Positions 41,823-55,706 of a DNA stretch of 64,000 nt are shown piece after piece. The DNA is from Pseudoduganella plicata (GTDB lineage Bacteria; Pseudomonadota; Gammaproteobacteria; Burkholderiales; Burkholderiaceae_D). The notes beneath the pieces were generated by a model that saw only the letters and a program-made list of their open reading frames with translations, was not told the origin of the DNA and searched no databases. The stretch covers positions 4,464,001 to 4,528,000 of the forward strand of contig NZ_CP038026.1 of assembly GCF_004421005.1 (NCBI RefSeq). Reading direction: 5' to 3'. Both the position numbers and the translations under genes were made by a program. The first letter of the stretch is position 1, and each line of letters starts with the position of its first letter.

Positions 41823-44062
41823 ATGCAATACATTAAACATTTTCTGGTTGGACGACCGTTGGCGATGGGCTTTGCGGCCATGTTGGCCGTTACTTTGCTC
41901 GTTGGTTCGATTGCTCTCGCCGGGCAGCTTCAACTGGGCATGGCGATACTGTCGGGTTGCCTGGCTGGCTTGCTGTTGCTGGCCAGGCGCCAACGGCGTG
42001 AACCGACCGCGACGTCGCGCACCCCGCTGCTGAAAGCGGGCGCCCTGCAGGACGCGATTTTCAACAGCGCCAATTTCTCGACGATCGCTACCGATGCGGA
42101 CGGTGTCATACAGGTATTCAATGTGGGCGCGCAGCGCATGCTCGGCTATGCCCCCGAAGACATGATCAACAAGTTGACGCCCGCCAGTATTTCGGACGCG
42201 CAAGAATTGATCGACCGCGCAAGGCTCCTCAGTATCGAGTTCGATACGACAATTCGTGCCGGCTTCGAAGCGCTCGTCTACAAGGCGTTACGGGGCATTG
42301 AGGATATCTATGAACTGACCTGCATCCGTGCGGACGGCACGCGCTTCCCGGCACTCGTGTCGGTTACAGCCTTGCATGGCGCCGCGGACGAGATCATCGG
42401 TTTCCTGTTGATCGGCACCGACAATACGGCCCGCAAGCAAATCGAAGCCGAACAGGCTCTTCTGGACCAACGGCTGCGCGACCAGCATTTCTATACGCGC
42501 TCGCTGATCGAATCGAATATCGATCCGCTGATCACGACCGACACGCGCGGCATGATCAGCGACGTCAATCACCAGATGGAGCTGTTGACGGGACGCACGC
42601 GCGCCGAGCTGATCGGCGCACCGTTCCAGAGTTGCTTTACCGAGCCGCAGCGCGCCGAGGAAGCAATCACGCGCGTGCTGCAGGAAAGCAAGGTCACGAA
42701 TTACGAACTGACGGCGCTGGCCCGCGATGGCCAGAAGACGGTGGTGTCGTTCAATGCCACTACCTTTCACGACCGCGAGCGCAGGTTGCAAGGGGTGTTT
42801 GCGGCGGCGCGCGATGTCACGGAGCGCAAGCATTTCGAGCACGCCCTGCAAGAGACCAATATCGAACTGCAGCTCGCCAGGGAAGCGGCTGAAAAAGCCA
42901 ACCGTGCGAAATCCGAATTTCTGTCGAGCATGAGCCATGAGCTGCGCACGCCGCTCAACGCGATCCTTGGTTTTGCCCAGCTGCTGGAATCGGAAGTGCC
43001 GGCCCCGGCCCCGTCCAGCAGCGCTCGATCGACCAGATCCTCAAGGGCGGCTGGTATCTGCTGCGCCTGATTAACGAGATACTCGACCTGTCCATGATCG
43101 AGGCTGGCAAGGTGACGATGTCCCAGGAGTCGATGTCAATCAACGACGTGCTGCAGGACTGCCGGGAAATGATCGCGCCCCAGGCCGAAAAACGCCGGAT
43201 TGCCTTGGAGTTCCCGGAGCTGGACAACTTATTTTATGTCCATGCCGACCGCACCCGGGTCAAGCAGGTCATGATCAACCTGCTGTCGAATGCGATCAAG
43301 TACAACGGCGTCGGCGGCACCGTCAGCGTCCACTGCGGCGCAGGGGCGAATGAGCGCATCCGTGTCAGCGTCAAGGACACGGGCGCCGGCCTGTCGGCCG
43401 CACAGCTGGCGCAGCTGTTCCAGCCCTTCAACCGTCTTGGCCAGCATGACGGTGGCGAAGAAGGAACGGGCATTGGTCTTGTCGTGACCAAGCAGCTGGT
43501 CGAGCTGATGGGGGGCCGGATCGGCGTCGAAAGCGAAGTGGCCGCCGGGACGACTTTCTGGGTCGAGTTTGCGGCAGCGGTACCGCCTGCTCTCGCACTC
43601 GACAACATCGAAGAAGGCTCGATCGAACGCCGGCCGCCTTCGTCTTCGGACCAGCCGACGTTGCTGTATGTCGAAGACAACCCCGCCAATCTTGCGCTCG
43701 TCGAGCAGCTGATTGCGCGCCGGGGCGACCTGAAACTGATCACCGCGATCGATGGCCATCTCGGCATCGAACTGGCGCGCGCCTACCTGCCCGACCTGAT
43801 TCTGATGGATATCAATCTGCCCGGCATCAGTGGCTACGGGGCATTGAAATGCCTGCGGGACGATCCCCTGACCGCCCACATACCAGTGCTGGCGCTGTCG
43901 GCCAATGCCGTCCCGCGGGACATCGAAAAAGGCCTCGAAGCAGGTTTCTTCCGTTACCTTACCAAGCCGATCCGCATCCACGAATTCATGGATGCGCTGG
44001 ACGTCGCCTTGCTGCATATGGCAAACAGTAACCTGCCAGGGCCGGCTGAACATGGCCAATAA
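41823..44062 (+). pseudogene. Hybrid sensor histidine kinase, split by a frameshift
   Basis: Reads as one gene: two N-terminal membrane spans (about 11-54), PAS 1 (about 75-200), PAS 2 (about 215-335), a short coiled coil and HisKA with SSMSHELRTPLNAILGF. Near 43005-43020 the frame shifts: the first frame runs out of homology and stops at 43070, while the next frame continues with QRSIDQILKGGWYLLRLINE, HATPase (NLLSNAIKYN, DTGAGLS, GTGIGLVV) and a C-terminal receiver (VEDNPANLAL, Asp in LILMDINLPG) to 44062. One missing G in the GGCCCCGGCCCCGTCC run would explain it. The membrane-PAS half could still be made, and a short internal ATG exists at 43094. Either real decay or a sequencing error. 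Confidence 0.85.
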
Positions 44063-44096
44063 CGGATTGCTGCCGCAAATTTTAAGGAACCACCCA

Positions 44097-44918
44097 ATGC
44101 TTGAACCCGCTGAAATTCTGGACGCTACCATTCTGATCGTCGATGACCAGGAAGCGAACGTGTCGCTACTCGAGCAAATGTTGCGCAACGAGGGCTACAA
44201 GAACATCACGACGACCCAGTTTCCGCGTGAAGTTTTCGCGCTGCACGAGCAACAGCGCTTCGACCTGATCCTGCTCGACTTGCAGATGCCGGAAATGGAT
44301 GGTTTCGAGGTCATGGAAGGGCTGAAGAAGATCGAGCACGGCAGTTATCTGCCGGTGCTTGTCATCACTGCCCAGCCGGCACACAAGCTGCGGGCGTTGA
44401 AGGCAGGAGCGAAAGACTTTGTCAGCAAGCCCTTCGATTTTGTCGAGGTACAAACGCGTATCTACAATATGCTGGAGGTTCGTCTGCTGTATCGCCGGCT
44501 CGATGACCACAACCGGGTGCTCGAACAGACGGTGCTGGAACGGACTGCCGAATTGCGCCAGAGCGAAGCACGGTTCCAGCGCTTCACGGAACTGTCATCG
44601 GACTGGTACTGGGAGCAGGATGCCACCGGCAAGCTGACGCAATTCTCCGGCCCGGTCGAGGAAATGCTCGGTATCGGCAACGGCGCAACGACGGAAGAAC
44701 TGGCGGCAGCAGGCTGGAATATGCAGGAGCGGGCCACGCTCGACGATAAGATCGCCAACAGACAACCGTTCCTGGATTTCATCTGCAGCCGCACCTTGCC
44801 GAATGGGCGCCTCCAGTATCTGCAGATCAGCGGCGAGCCGATATTCGACGCGGCCAGCGCCTTTTGCGGCTATCGTGGCATCGGGCTGGACGTCAGCGAG
44901 CGCATGCAACGGGCGTAA
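44097..44918 (+). CDS. Response regulator with C-terminal PAS domain
   Basis: A 273-residue protein: receiver domain (about 10-130) with acidic pair VDDQ, phospho-acceptor Asp in LILLDLQMPEMDG and Lys in AKDFVSKPFD, then a coiled-coil linker (RRLDDHNRVLEQTVLERTAE) and a PAS/PAC fold (FTELSSDWYWEQDATGKLTQ onward). No DNA-binding, GGDEF or kinase domain follows, so it ends as a signal adaptor. A good AAGGA ribosome site precedes the ATG at 44097. It lies 34 bp after the hybrid kinase and probably works with it; the family resembles response regulators normally fused to a GGDEF-EAL output, missing here. Confidence 0.85.
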   Translation: MLEPAEILDATILIVDDQEANVSLLEQMLRNEGYKNITTTQFPREVFALHEQQRFDLILLDLQMPEMDGFEVMEGLKKIEHGSYLPVLVITAQPAHKLRALKAGAKDFVSKPFDFVEVQTRIYNMLEVRLLYRRLDDHNRVLEQTVLERTAELRQSEARFQRFTELSSDWYWEQDATGKLTQFSGPVEEMLGIGNGATTEELAAAGWNMQERATLDDKIANRQPFLDFICSRTLPNGRLQYLQISGEPIFDAASAFCGYRGIGLDVSERMQRA

Positions 44919-45211
44919 CGGCGGCATCCGCCTTTAACCGGGCGTGCGTACCGCTCGCCAGCCCGGCTGTCTCCTTCAGGCCGGCTCTCGCGCCGATTCC
45001 AGGCCGGCACGTTAAATTTCCTAATGTTCGGTTCCGTACGGAACTCATCGATGCGGTGGTGCATGATGGCTTCACTCTTTGACAGCCGCTGAGCCCCACC
45101 CGGCGAACGCGACTGTCGCCTCCGACCTGCCACTCCCGCCCTGCGGAACGCGTGCCCGACGCCGTCGAGCCGTTCTGCCCAAAGCGGCGTACGCCCACAA
45201 AAGGATTTTTC
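44919..45211. other. Intergenic region before the collagen-like lipoprotein gene
   Basis: No gene seen. It contains a perfect 14-bp palindrome GTTCCGTACGGAAC at 45031-45044, which could be an operator, and an AAAAGGA ribosome site at its end for the next gene. No convincing promoter boxes or terminator stems are visible. Confidence 0.5.
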
Positions 45212-45592
45212 ATGAAACATGCACTCATCTTGCTCGCACTCGCCTCCACCATTTCCCTGTCGGCTTGTCAGCGCGACACCCCGCCGCCGGTTGTACAAGT
45301 CGTCGCCGGTCCTGCCGGTGCGCCTGGCGCTACCGGTGCCACGGGCGCGACGGGTGCCCAGGCTGCCACCGGCGCCACTGGCGCCACTGGCGCTGCAGGT
45401 CAAAGCGGCGCGACTGGCGCTGCCGGCTACGATGGCGCCAAAGGCGACACTGGCAGCACGGGTGCCACCGGCTACGACGGTGCCACTGGTGCGACTGGTG
45501 ACGCGGGCGCCACCGGCGCCACCGGCGACAACGGTGCAAAAGGCGACAAGGGCACGACCGGCGACACGGTAGTCGTATTGCCGCAGCGCTGA
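45212..45592 (+). CDS. Collagen-like repeat lipoprotein (126 residues)
   Basis: A short secreted lipoprotein: signal MKHALILLALASTISLSAC (lipobox LSAC, Cys19), a Pro/Val spacer, then about 28 Gly-X-Y triplets rich in Gly-Ala-Thr and Gly-Tyr-Asp, with one break (GAQAAT), and a short VVVLPQR end. Such repeats form collagen-like triple helices in bacterial surface proteins; trimer stalks are a possible role. Family and function are not otherwise recognisable. The DNA is a degenerate 9-bp repeat, so the length may vary between strains. The start has an AAAAGGA ribosome site. Confidence 0.82.
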   Translation: MKHALILLALASTISLSACQRDTPPPVVQVVAGPAGAPGATGATGATGAQAATGATGATGAAGQSGATGAAGYDGAKGDTGSTGATGYDGATGATGDAGATGATGDNGAKGDKGTTGDTVVVLPQR

Positions 45593-45694
45593 TCTTTCCA
45601 TAACGGGCCAGCCGGAGATAGCAACCGGGGGAACGAATGCTGATCGTGTGCGCCCCTCCTGCCGGATCGCAGATAATGCGGACAGGAGAGCGAC

Positions 45695-46927
45695 ATGAGT
45701 GCAGACTACGAGACCATGGAAGTGAAGGGCGGTCACCCCGTCAAGATGTGGACGCACGGTGTGCCCGTCGAGACGGCGGCCAGGGAGCAGCTGGCCAACA
45801 CGGCAAAGATGCCGTTCATTTACAAGCATATTGCCGTCATGCCGGATGTCCATCTGGGCAAGGGCTCGACCATCGGCAGCGTCATCCCGACGCTGGGCGC
45901 CATCATCCCCGCGGCGGTCGGCGTCGACATCGGCTGCGGCATGATGGCGGCAAAGACGACACTGTCGGCCAATGACCTCCCCGATAATCTCGGGCCGCTA
46001 CGCAGCGCCATCGAAAAAGCCATTCCGCACGGGCTGTCGCCCCGCACCCGCGGTTTCAAGGGCCGCGATGAAGGCTCCTGGCAAAATCCGCCCTCCGCGG
46101 TGGATGCCGCATGGATGCAGCTGAAGGAAGAATTCGACGTCATCTGCGCGAAGACGCCGAAGCTGCGCCACACGAACAACTACAAGCACCTCGGCACGCT
46201 CGGCACGGGCAACCACTTCATCGAAGTCTGCCTCGACGAGGACAATGCCGTCTGGCTGATGCTGCACTCCGGCTCGCGCGGCGTGGGCAATGCGATCGGC
46301 ACACACTACATCGAACTGGCGCAGCAGGACATGCGCACGCATATCGCCAACCTGCCGGACCGCGACCTGGCGTACCTGAAAGAGGGCACGCAGCATTACG
46401 ACGATTACGTGGAAGCCGTTGGCTGGGCGCAGAAGTTCGCGCGGATGAACCGCGAAGTGATGATGCAGAACCTGATCGCCGCCATGCGCACCGTTATCCG
46501 CAAACCGTTCCAGACGCACCTGGAAGCCGTCAACTGTCATCACAACTACGTGCAGAAGGAACGCCACTTCGGGCAGGACGTGCTGGTAACGCGCAAGGGC
46601 GCCGTCTCGGCGAAGACGGGCGAGTTGGGGATCATTCCGGGCTCGATGGGCGCGCGCAGCTATATCGTGCGCGGCAAGGGCAACGAGGAGAGCTTCACCA
46701 GCTGTTCCCATGGCGCGGGCCGGACGATGAGCCGCACCGAGGCGAAACGCCGCTTTACGCGCGCGGACCAGGTCAGGGCGACGGCCGGCGTGGAGTGCCG
46801 CAAGGACGACGGCGTCATCGACGAAATTCCGATGGCGTACAAGGATATCGACGCGGTGATGCACGCACAGCGCGAGCTTGTGGAAGTGGTGCATACACTT
46901 AAGCAGGTGGTCTGTGTGAAGGGCTGA
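45695..46927 (+). CDS. rtcB: RNA-splicing ligase RtcB
   Basis: GTP- and Mn2+-dependent ligase joining RNA 2',3'-cyclic phosphate (or 3'-phosphate) and 5'-OH ends. The 410-residue protein has the metal site Asp/Cys in VGVDIGCGMMA, HTNNYKHLGTLGTGNHFIE, MLHSGSRGVGN, EAVNCHHNYV and the guanylylated His in SCSHGAGRTMSR. Full length and all key residues present. A GGAG ribosome site precedes the ATG. It is followed after 18 bp by rtcA. No RtcR gene and no -24/-12 promoter are visible next to it, unlike enterobacterial rtcBA. Confidence 0.95.
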   Translation: MSADYETMEVKGGHPVKMWTHGVPVETAAREQLANTAKMPFIYKHIAVMPDVHLGKGSTIGSVIPTLGAIIPAAVGVDIGCGMMAAKTTLSANDLPDNLGPLRSAIEKAIPHGLSPRTRGFKGRDEGSWQNPPSAVDAAWMQLKEEFDVICAKTPKLRHTNNYKHLGTLGTGNHFIEVCLDEDNAVWLMLHSGSRGVGNAIGTHYIELAQQDMRTHIANLPDRDLAYLKEGTQHYDDYVEAVGWAQKFARMNREVMMQNLIAAMRTVIRKPFQTHLEAVNCHHNYVQKERHFGQDVLVTRKGAVSAKTGELGIIPGSMGARSYIVRGKGNEESFTSCSHGAGRTMSRTEAKRRFTRADQVRATAGVECRKDDGVIDEIPMAYKDIDAVMHAQRELVEVVHTLKQVVCVKG

Positions 46928-46945
46928 TGTAGAGAGGCACGCGCG

Positions 46946-47971
46946 ATGATTGAGCTGGACGGATCCACGGGTGAGGGCGGCGGCCAGATCCTGCGCTCCG
47001 CGCTGACGCTGTCGATGATCACGGGGCAGCCGTTCCGGATCCGGCATATCCGCGCCAACCGCCCCAGGCCTGGCCTGATGCTGCAGCATCTGATGGCCGT
47101 AAAGGCCGCGGCGGCAGTATGCGATGCCGAGGTCAGTCATGCTGAGGTGGGATCGACGGAGCTGGTGTTTGCACCGCGCTGTATCAAGGGCGGCGTCTAC
47201 GACTTGGCGATCCGCACTGCCGGCAGCTCGACGCTCGTGCTGCAAACGCTGCTGCCTGCGCTGCTGTATGCGGACGTGCCGTCCGTGGTGCGGATCAGCG
47301 GCGGCACGCACAACCCGAAGGCCCCGCCTGCCCACTTCATCGAACGTGCCTATCTGCGCCTGCTGGCTGCAATGGGCGCGCAAATCGAGTTCGAGCTGAA
47401 ACGCTTCGGCTTCTATCCCAACGGCGGCGGGGAGCTGTGCGCCGCCGTCTGGCCCTGTCCGGAATTACATCCGCTGAATCTGCTCGAACGGGGCACGCTG
47501 CGCACAGCGCAAGGGGAAGCGTATGTGGCCGCGCTGCCGCTGGCGATCGCGCAGCGGGAGCTGGACTGCGTCAGGAAGGAGCTGGACTGGGACGATGACG
47601 TCCTGCATGCACATCCGCTGGCAAACGACCAGGGGCCCGGTAACGTCGTGCTGCTGACGGTCGACAGCGAATACGTCACCGAGGTGTTTTCGGCGGTGGG
47701 CGAGAAGCGCGTGCGTGCCGAAGCAGTGGCGGGCGGGGCCATCCTGGCGGCGCAGCGCTACCTCGTTTCCGGCGCTGCTGTCGGCGAGCACCTGGGCGAC
47801 CAGCTGATGCTGCCGCTGGCCCTGGCCGGTGGCGGCAGCTATACCGTCGATCACGTCTCGCAGCACGCGATCACGAACGCGGAAGTGATCGCGCAGTTCC
47901 TGCCGGTGACCGTCACGTTTACGGCCGGCGAGCGGTGCAGCCTGTGCACGATCGCGGGGACTTCAGAATAG
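46946..47971 (+). CDS. rtcA: RNA 3'-terminal phosphate cyclase
   Basis: Converts RNA 3'-phosphate to 2',3'-cyclic phosphate with ATP, feeding RtcB-type ligation. The 341-residue protein shows the family start ELDGSTGEGGGQILRSALTLS, FRIRHIRANRPRPGLMLQHL, GGTHNPKAPP, and the C-terminal adenylylated His in DHVSQHAITNAEVIAQFLP. It ends 9 bases inside the convergent TonB receptor gene. With rtcB it forms a two-gene RNA repair unit. Confidence 0.94.
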   Translation: MIELDGSTGEGGGQILRSALTLSMITGQPFRIRHIRANRPRPGLMLQHLMAVKAAAAVCDAEVSHAEVGSTELVFAPRCIKGGVYDLAIRTAGSSTLVLQTLLPALLYADVPSVVRISGGTHNPKAPPAHFIERAYLRLLAAMGAQIEFELKRFGFYPNGGGELCAAVWPCPELHPLNLLERGTLRTAQGEAYVAALPLAIAQRELDCVRKELDWDDDVLHAHPLANDQGPGNVVLLTVDSEYVTEVFSAVGEKRVRAEAVAGGAILAAQRYLVSGAAVGEHLGDQLMLPLALAGGGSYTVDHVSQHAITNAEVIAQFLPVTVTFTAGERCSLCTIAGTSE

Positions 47972-50068
47972 ATACTGCGCGCTGAAGCCGGCCTGCCAGT
48001 TGCGCCCCGGCGCCGCTTCATAATAGCGCCTGTTCGTGTCGCCGACGATCACCGAGCCGACGTACGTCCTGTCCAGCAGGTTGTTGAGCCGGACGAACTC
48101 GCGGATGCGCCAGTTGCCCACCGGCTGCTGTGCGTTCATCCGCAGATTCACGACGCCATACCCAGGTGCCGGCTGCTCGCGGTTTGTGTCCTCCGCATAC
48201 ACGCGGCCGTTGGCCAGGGCTTCGACGGCCGCGCCATAACGTCCCGCCGCTTCCTTCCACGCCAGCTCGCCGTATGCCGTGACGCGCGCAACGCCAGGAA
48301 TGCGGTTGCCTTCGGCGACATTGGCAAAGGCCTCGTCGTAAATCGCGCGCAGTCCCGTCAACGCGACGCGTGCCGTAAAGCCGCGGCCCCAGTTCGCATC
48401 GAACGAGACCTCCATTCCCTGGCGCAGCGTCCGGCCCGCGTTGCGGTAGCTGGTGCGCCCGCCGCTGGCCGCGTCCACGACCAGTTCGTCGCGCGTGCGG
48501 ACCTGGAACAGCGCCACGTCCACGCGCGCGGATTCGTTCAGCTGCGCCTTCGTTCCCAATTCCACGTGCGTGCTGCGGGCGGGCCGCAGGCCGAAATTGA
48601 AGCCGCCGCCCGTGCCCGAGTAGAACGATTCGTTCAGTGTCGGCGTTTCGAAACCGCGTGCGGCGCTGGCATAAACGCTGAGGGCAGGCGTGAGCTTGTA
48701 CAGGGCGCCCAGGACGGGTGTCGTGCGCGAGAACGTCATGCCGCCGCTGTCGTTGCCGTTGGCGAGGAAGCGGTCCGACACGTCGACCTTGACGCGGCTG
48801 TGCCGCAGGCCACCGGTCAGTCGCCACGCGCCGCTTTGCCATTCGCTCTGGACGTAGGGATCCAGGTTCGACACCACATCGTTTTCGTCGCGCCGCAATG
48901 CGCCGCGCACGCCAAGCTGGTTGCCGACGAAGTTCTCGTAGCCGGTGCGGTCGTCGCTGGAACGGTCGTAATCCAGGCCGACGGTGGTGCGCAGCACGCC
49001 ATTGTCGAAGCGGCGCACGTCGCGCCAGCTCATCGCCGCGCCGTAGAAGTCGCGGTCGAAATCGATCACGCCGCCCGAATGCGACGGCGGTGCCTGGAAG
49101 GCCTTAGAGAAGGCCTGGTATTGCACGACTTCCCGGTTACCGCCATAGACCATCAGGTGCAGACGGTTCTCGCCGAAGTACCTGTCGTAGCTGGCGCCAG
49201 CCTGCTGGTGGTCGATGCTCTTGCGCGTGTTGTAGCGATTGGCGAAGGTACGCTTCGGCGTCTCGGTATCGTTCGGGTCCGTCTCGCCGGCTCTCGGATC
49301 GCGCAGGTAAGTGGCCCACTGGACGCCCAGCGGATCCTCGCTGCCCTTCTGGCGCAAGGCGCTCGCAACGATGGTCAGCTTGCTGCGCTGGTCGGGTTCG
49401 AAGGTGATCTTGGCGAATGACTGGTCGCGTCGTGCGGCGCTGTGGTCGCGGTAGCCATCCGTGTCGAACCGGGATGCGTCAAGCACATAGCCCATCTTGC
49501 CATCGCGGCCCTGTGCGCTGACGTCCACCTTGCGTGCGCCATCGCTGCCCGCCGTGACCGATGTCTCCACCGAAGCGGGCTCTTTGCCGTCTTCGGTGAA
49601 CAACTGCACCACACCGCCCGAGTGATTGCCATATAGCGCGGAGAATGGGCCGCGCAGTACCTCGATGCGTTGGGCGCGATCAAGATTGAATGTGGCCGCC
49701 TGGCCTTGGCCGTCCGGCATGGTGGCGGGTATGCCGTCGGCAATGAGGCGTACGCCGCGCACGCCGAACGCCGAGCGCGCACCGAAGCCGCGCGACGAGA
49801 TCTGCAGGTCCTGCGCGTAGTTATAGCGGTTTTGCACGACCAGCCCCGGTACCGCTACCAGCGACTCTGAGGCGTTAACGCGCATCTGGCCTTCGCGAAT
49901 GCGGGCGGCATCGACGACATCGATCGCCGCCGGAACGTCCTGGCTTGCATGCTCGATGCGGCTGGCGGTGATGACGACGACGTCGTTAATCGAGTCGGCC
50001 GCGAATGTGGCAACAGGGAAGGCCGCGGCAACGGCTGAGGTAATGAGAGACAGGTGGAATCGGAACAT
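47963..50068 (-). CDS. TonB-dependent outer-membrane receptor
   Basis: A 701-residue precursor with a signal peptide ending near PVATFAAD, a plug domain (ASRIEHASQDVPAAIDVVDAARI, SSRGFGARSAFGVRGVRLIADGIPATMPDGQGQAATFNLDRA read across 85-150, EVLRGPFSALYGNHSGGVVQLFTED) and a beta-barrel ending WQAGFSAQYLF. The ATG at 50068 gives the signal peptide; the frame is open further up. It resembles siderophore or metal-chelate receptors (FecA/PupB-like, IPR-type iron complex receptors). No regulator or transporter adjoins it, and no riboswitch is visible upstream, so the ligand is unknown. Confidence 0.88.
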   Translation of the reverse strand: MFRFHLSLITSAVAAAFPVATFAADSINDVVVITASRIEHASQDVPAAIDVVDAARIREGQMRVNASESLVAVPGLVVQNRYNYAQDLQISSRGFGARSAFGVRGVRLIADGIPATMPDGQGQAATFNLDRAQRIEVLRGPFSALYGNHSGGVVQLFTEDGKEPASVETSVTAGSDGARKVDVSAQGRDGKMGYVLDASRFDTDGYRDHSAARRDQSFAKITFEPDQRSKLTIVASALRQKGSEDPLGVQWATYLRDPRAGETDPNDTETPKRTFANRYNTRKSIDHQQAGASYDRYFGENRLHLMVYGGNREVVQYQAFSKAFQAPPSHSGGVIDFDRDFYGAAMSWRDVRRFDNGVLRTTVGLDYDRSSDDRTGYENFVGNQLGVRGALRRDENDVVSNLDPYVQSEWQSGAWRLTGGLRHSRVKVDVSDRFLANGNDSGGMTFSRTTPVLGALYKLTPALSVYASAARGFETPTLNESFYSGTGGGFNFGLRPARSTHVELGTKAQLNESARVDVALFQVRTRDELVVDAASGGRTSYRNAGRTLRQGMEVSFDANWGRGFTARVALTGLRAIYDEAFANVAEGNRIPGVARVTAYGELAWKEAAGRYGAAVEALANGRVYAEDTNREQPAPGYGVVNLRMNAQQPVGNWRIREFVRLNNLLDRTYVGSVIVGDTNRRYYEAAPGRNWQAGFSAQYLF

Positions 50069-50137
50069 AGGGATAGCGGATGGGATGGATGGTCTGCCAA
50101 CTAATATAACCCGACCCCGAATATTTCGCCGTCCCTC

Positions 50138-50166
50138 TTGCGGAGCGTTCGCCGCCTTGCTATAGT
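50138..50166 (+). promoter_or_regulatory. Putative upstream promoter P1 of rRNA operon 3
   Basis: TTGCGG (50138-50143), 17-bp spacer, TATAGT (50161-50166), then TCTGTCCCTGCCGC. Best match of the three P1 candidates; here it lies in intergenic DNA. Confidence 0.55.
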
Positions 50167-50278
50167 TCTGTCCCTGCCGCAGCGTAGTAGTGAAAACGAA
50201 ACGATGCGACAGTGTGAGGCCCGCAGTGCGGGGCTGAACAAAGTGCCTTGAGCGGCGCTGAACGAAGAAAAAAGAGAG

Positions 50279-50307
50279 TTGACGAGCTGCACGAAACACC
50301 GCATAAT
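50279..50307 (+). promoter_or_regulatory. Main sigma-70 promoter P2 of rRNA operon 3
   Basis: TTGACG (50279-50284), 17-bp spacer, CATAAT (50302-50307), with an A-rich tract upstream. Leader boxA TTCTTTAACA follows at about 50384 and the 16S processing arm after it. Confidence 0.8.
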
Positions 50308-50588
50308 CTCATCTCTCTGCTGCTGACAAACACAACGATTTGTCGGGTTCCGAAAGGATCGCAGCAAGTGCCTCCGGGCAGAATTCTTTAACAATCAACA
50401 GTCGATAAGTGTGGGCGTTTGATGTGAGTGTGCCCGGGACTTCGGTCCCGATACTCAAAATATAGCATCAAACGCTCGCAAGAAATTTAACGTGACCTCG
50501 CAAGAGGAACGTCAGATTCTTGAGAGTGAATTTCTCCCAGTGGGAGGAATTCAAGACTACGTCCATTTATGGATGTTAAACAGAGATT

Positions 50589-52122
<1,534 letters not shown>

Positions 52123-52225
52123 GAGTCGGCACGGATCGCAAGATCGTGCATCAAACGCTCACACTTATCGACTGTTGGATGAAGAAGAAACAGTAGCACC
52201 GCAAGATACAAGGCATCAACACTGC

Positions 52226-52302
52226 GGGTCTGTAGCTCAGCTGGTTAGAGCACCGTGTTGATAACGCGGGGGTCGTTGGTTCGAGCCCAACCAGACCCAC
52301 CA
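52226..52302 (+). tRNA. ileT: tRNA-Ile (GAU), operon 3 spacer
   Basis: Identical to the other copies, 77 nt, GAU anticodon, encoded CCA. The spacer sequence before it is different from operons 1 and 2. Confidence 0.97.
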
Positions 52303-52324
52303 CGTATCGCGCAAGAAAATCCCT

Positions 52325-52400
52325 GGGGGATTAGCTCAGCTGGGAGAGCACCTGCTTTGCAAGCAGGGGGTCGTCGGTTCGATCCCGTCATCCTCCACCA
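52325..52400 (+). tRNA. alaT: tRNA-Ala (UGC), operon 3 spacer
   Basis: Identical to the other copies, 76 nt, UGC anticodon, encoded CCA. It is 22 nt after tRNA-Ile, against 10 nt in operons 1 and 2. A boxA GTTCTTTAACA follows at about 52468. Confidence 0.97.
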
Positions 52401-52585
52401 AAAGCTTAAACGTAAGCGTGACTTGTTCGCTTTTACGTTTAGTCTTTAAGAGACTACTGCTGTTTCGTTCTTTAACAATCTGGAAGAAGTAAAGTTTTAT
52501 TGAATGCATGAGACATCATGCGTTCAGGGTAGTAATAAAGCTCATCAAAAACACAGTAGTAAATGCTTGAACCGATAGCCGTCAA

Positions 52586-55474
<2,889 letters not shown>

Positions 55475-55590
55475 GACGGTTGTGGCAAGCATTTACCCTG
55501 TGTGAGCTTTAACGAGTATTACCCCAACTTTACTTCTTCCAGATTCAAGAACACAGCTGCTCTGTCGAGAGCTGTGTTCTGTACAAGTCA

Positions 55591-55706
55591 TGCCTGATGA
55601 CCATAGCAAGTCGGTCCCACCCCTTCCCATCCCGAACAGGACCGTGAAACGACTTTGCGCCGATGATAGTGCTGCAACCAGTGTGAAAGTAGGTTATCGT
55701 CAGGCT
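55591..55706 (+). rRNA. rrf: 5S ribosomal RNA, operon 3
   Basis: 116 nt, identical to the operon 2 copy. The 23S-5S spacer is different: a 10-bp stem GAACACAGCT/AGCTGTGTTC (55551-55581) replaces the hairpin of operons 1 and 2. Confidence 0.97.

Noticed and set aside
45300..45570. Regular short repeats that could suggest a CRISPR array or satellite
   Set aside because: The period is 9 bp, in frame and encodes Gly-X-Y triplets, so it is a collagen-like coding repeat.
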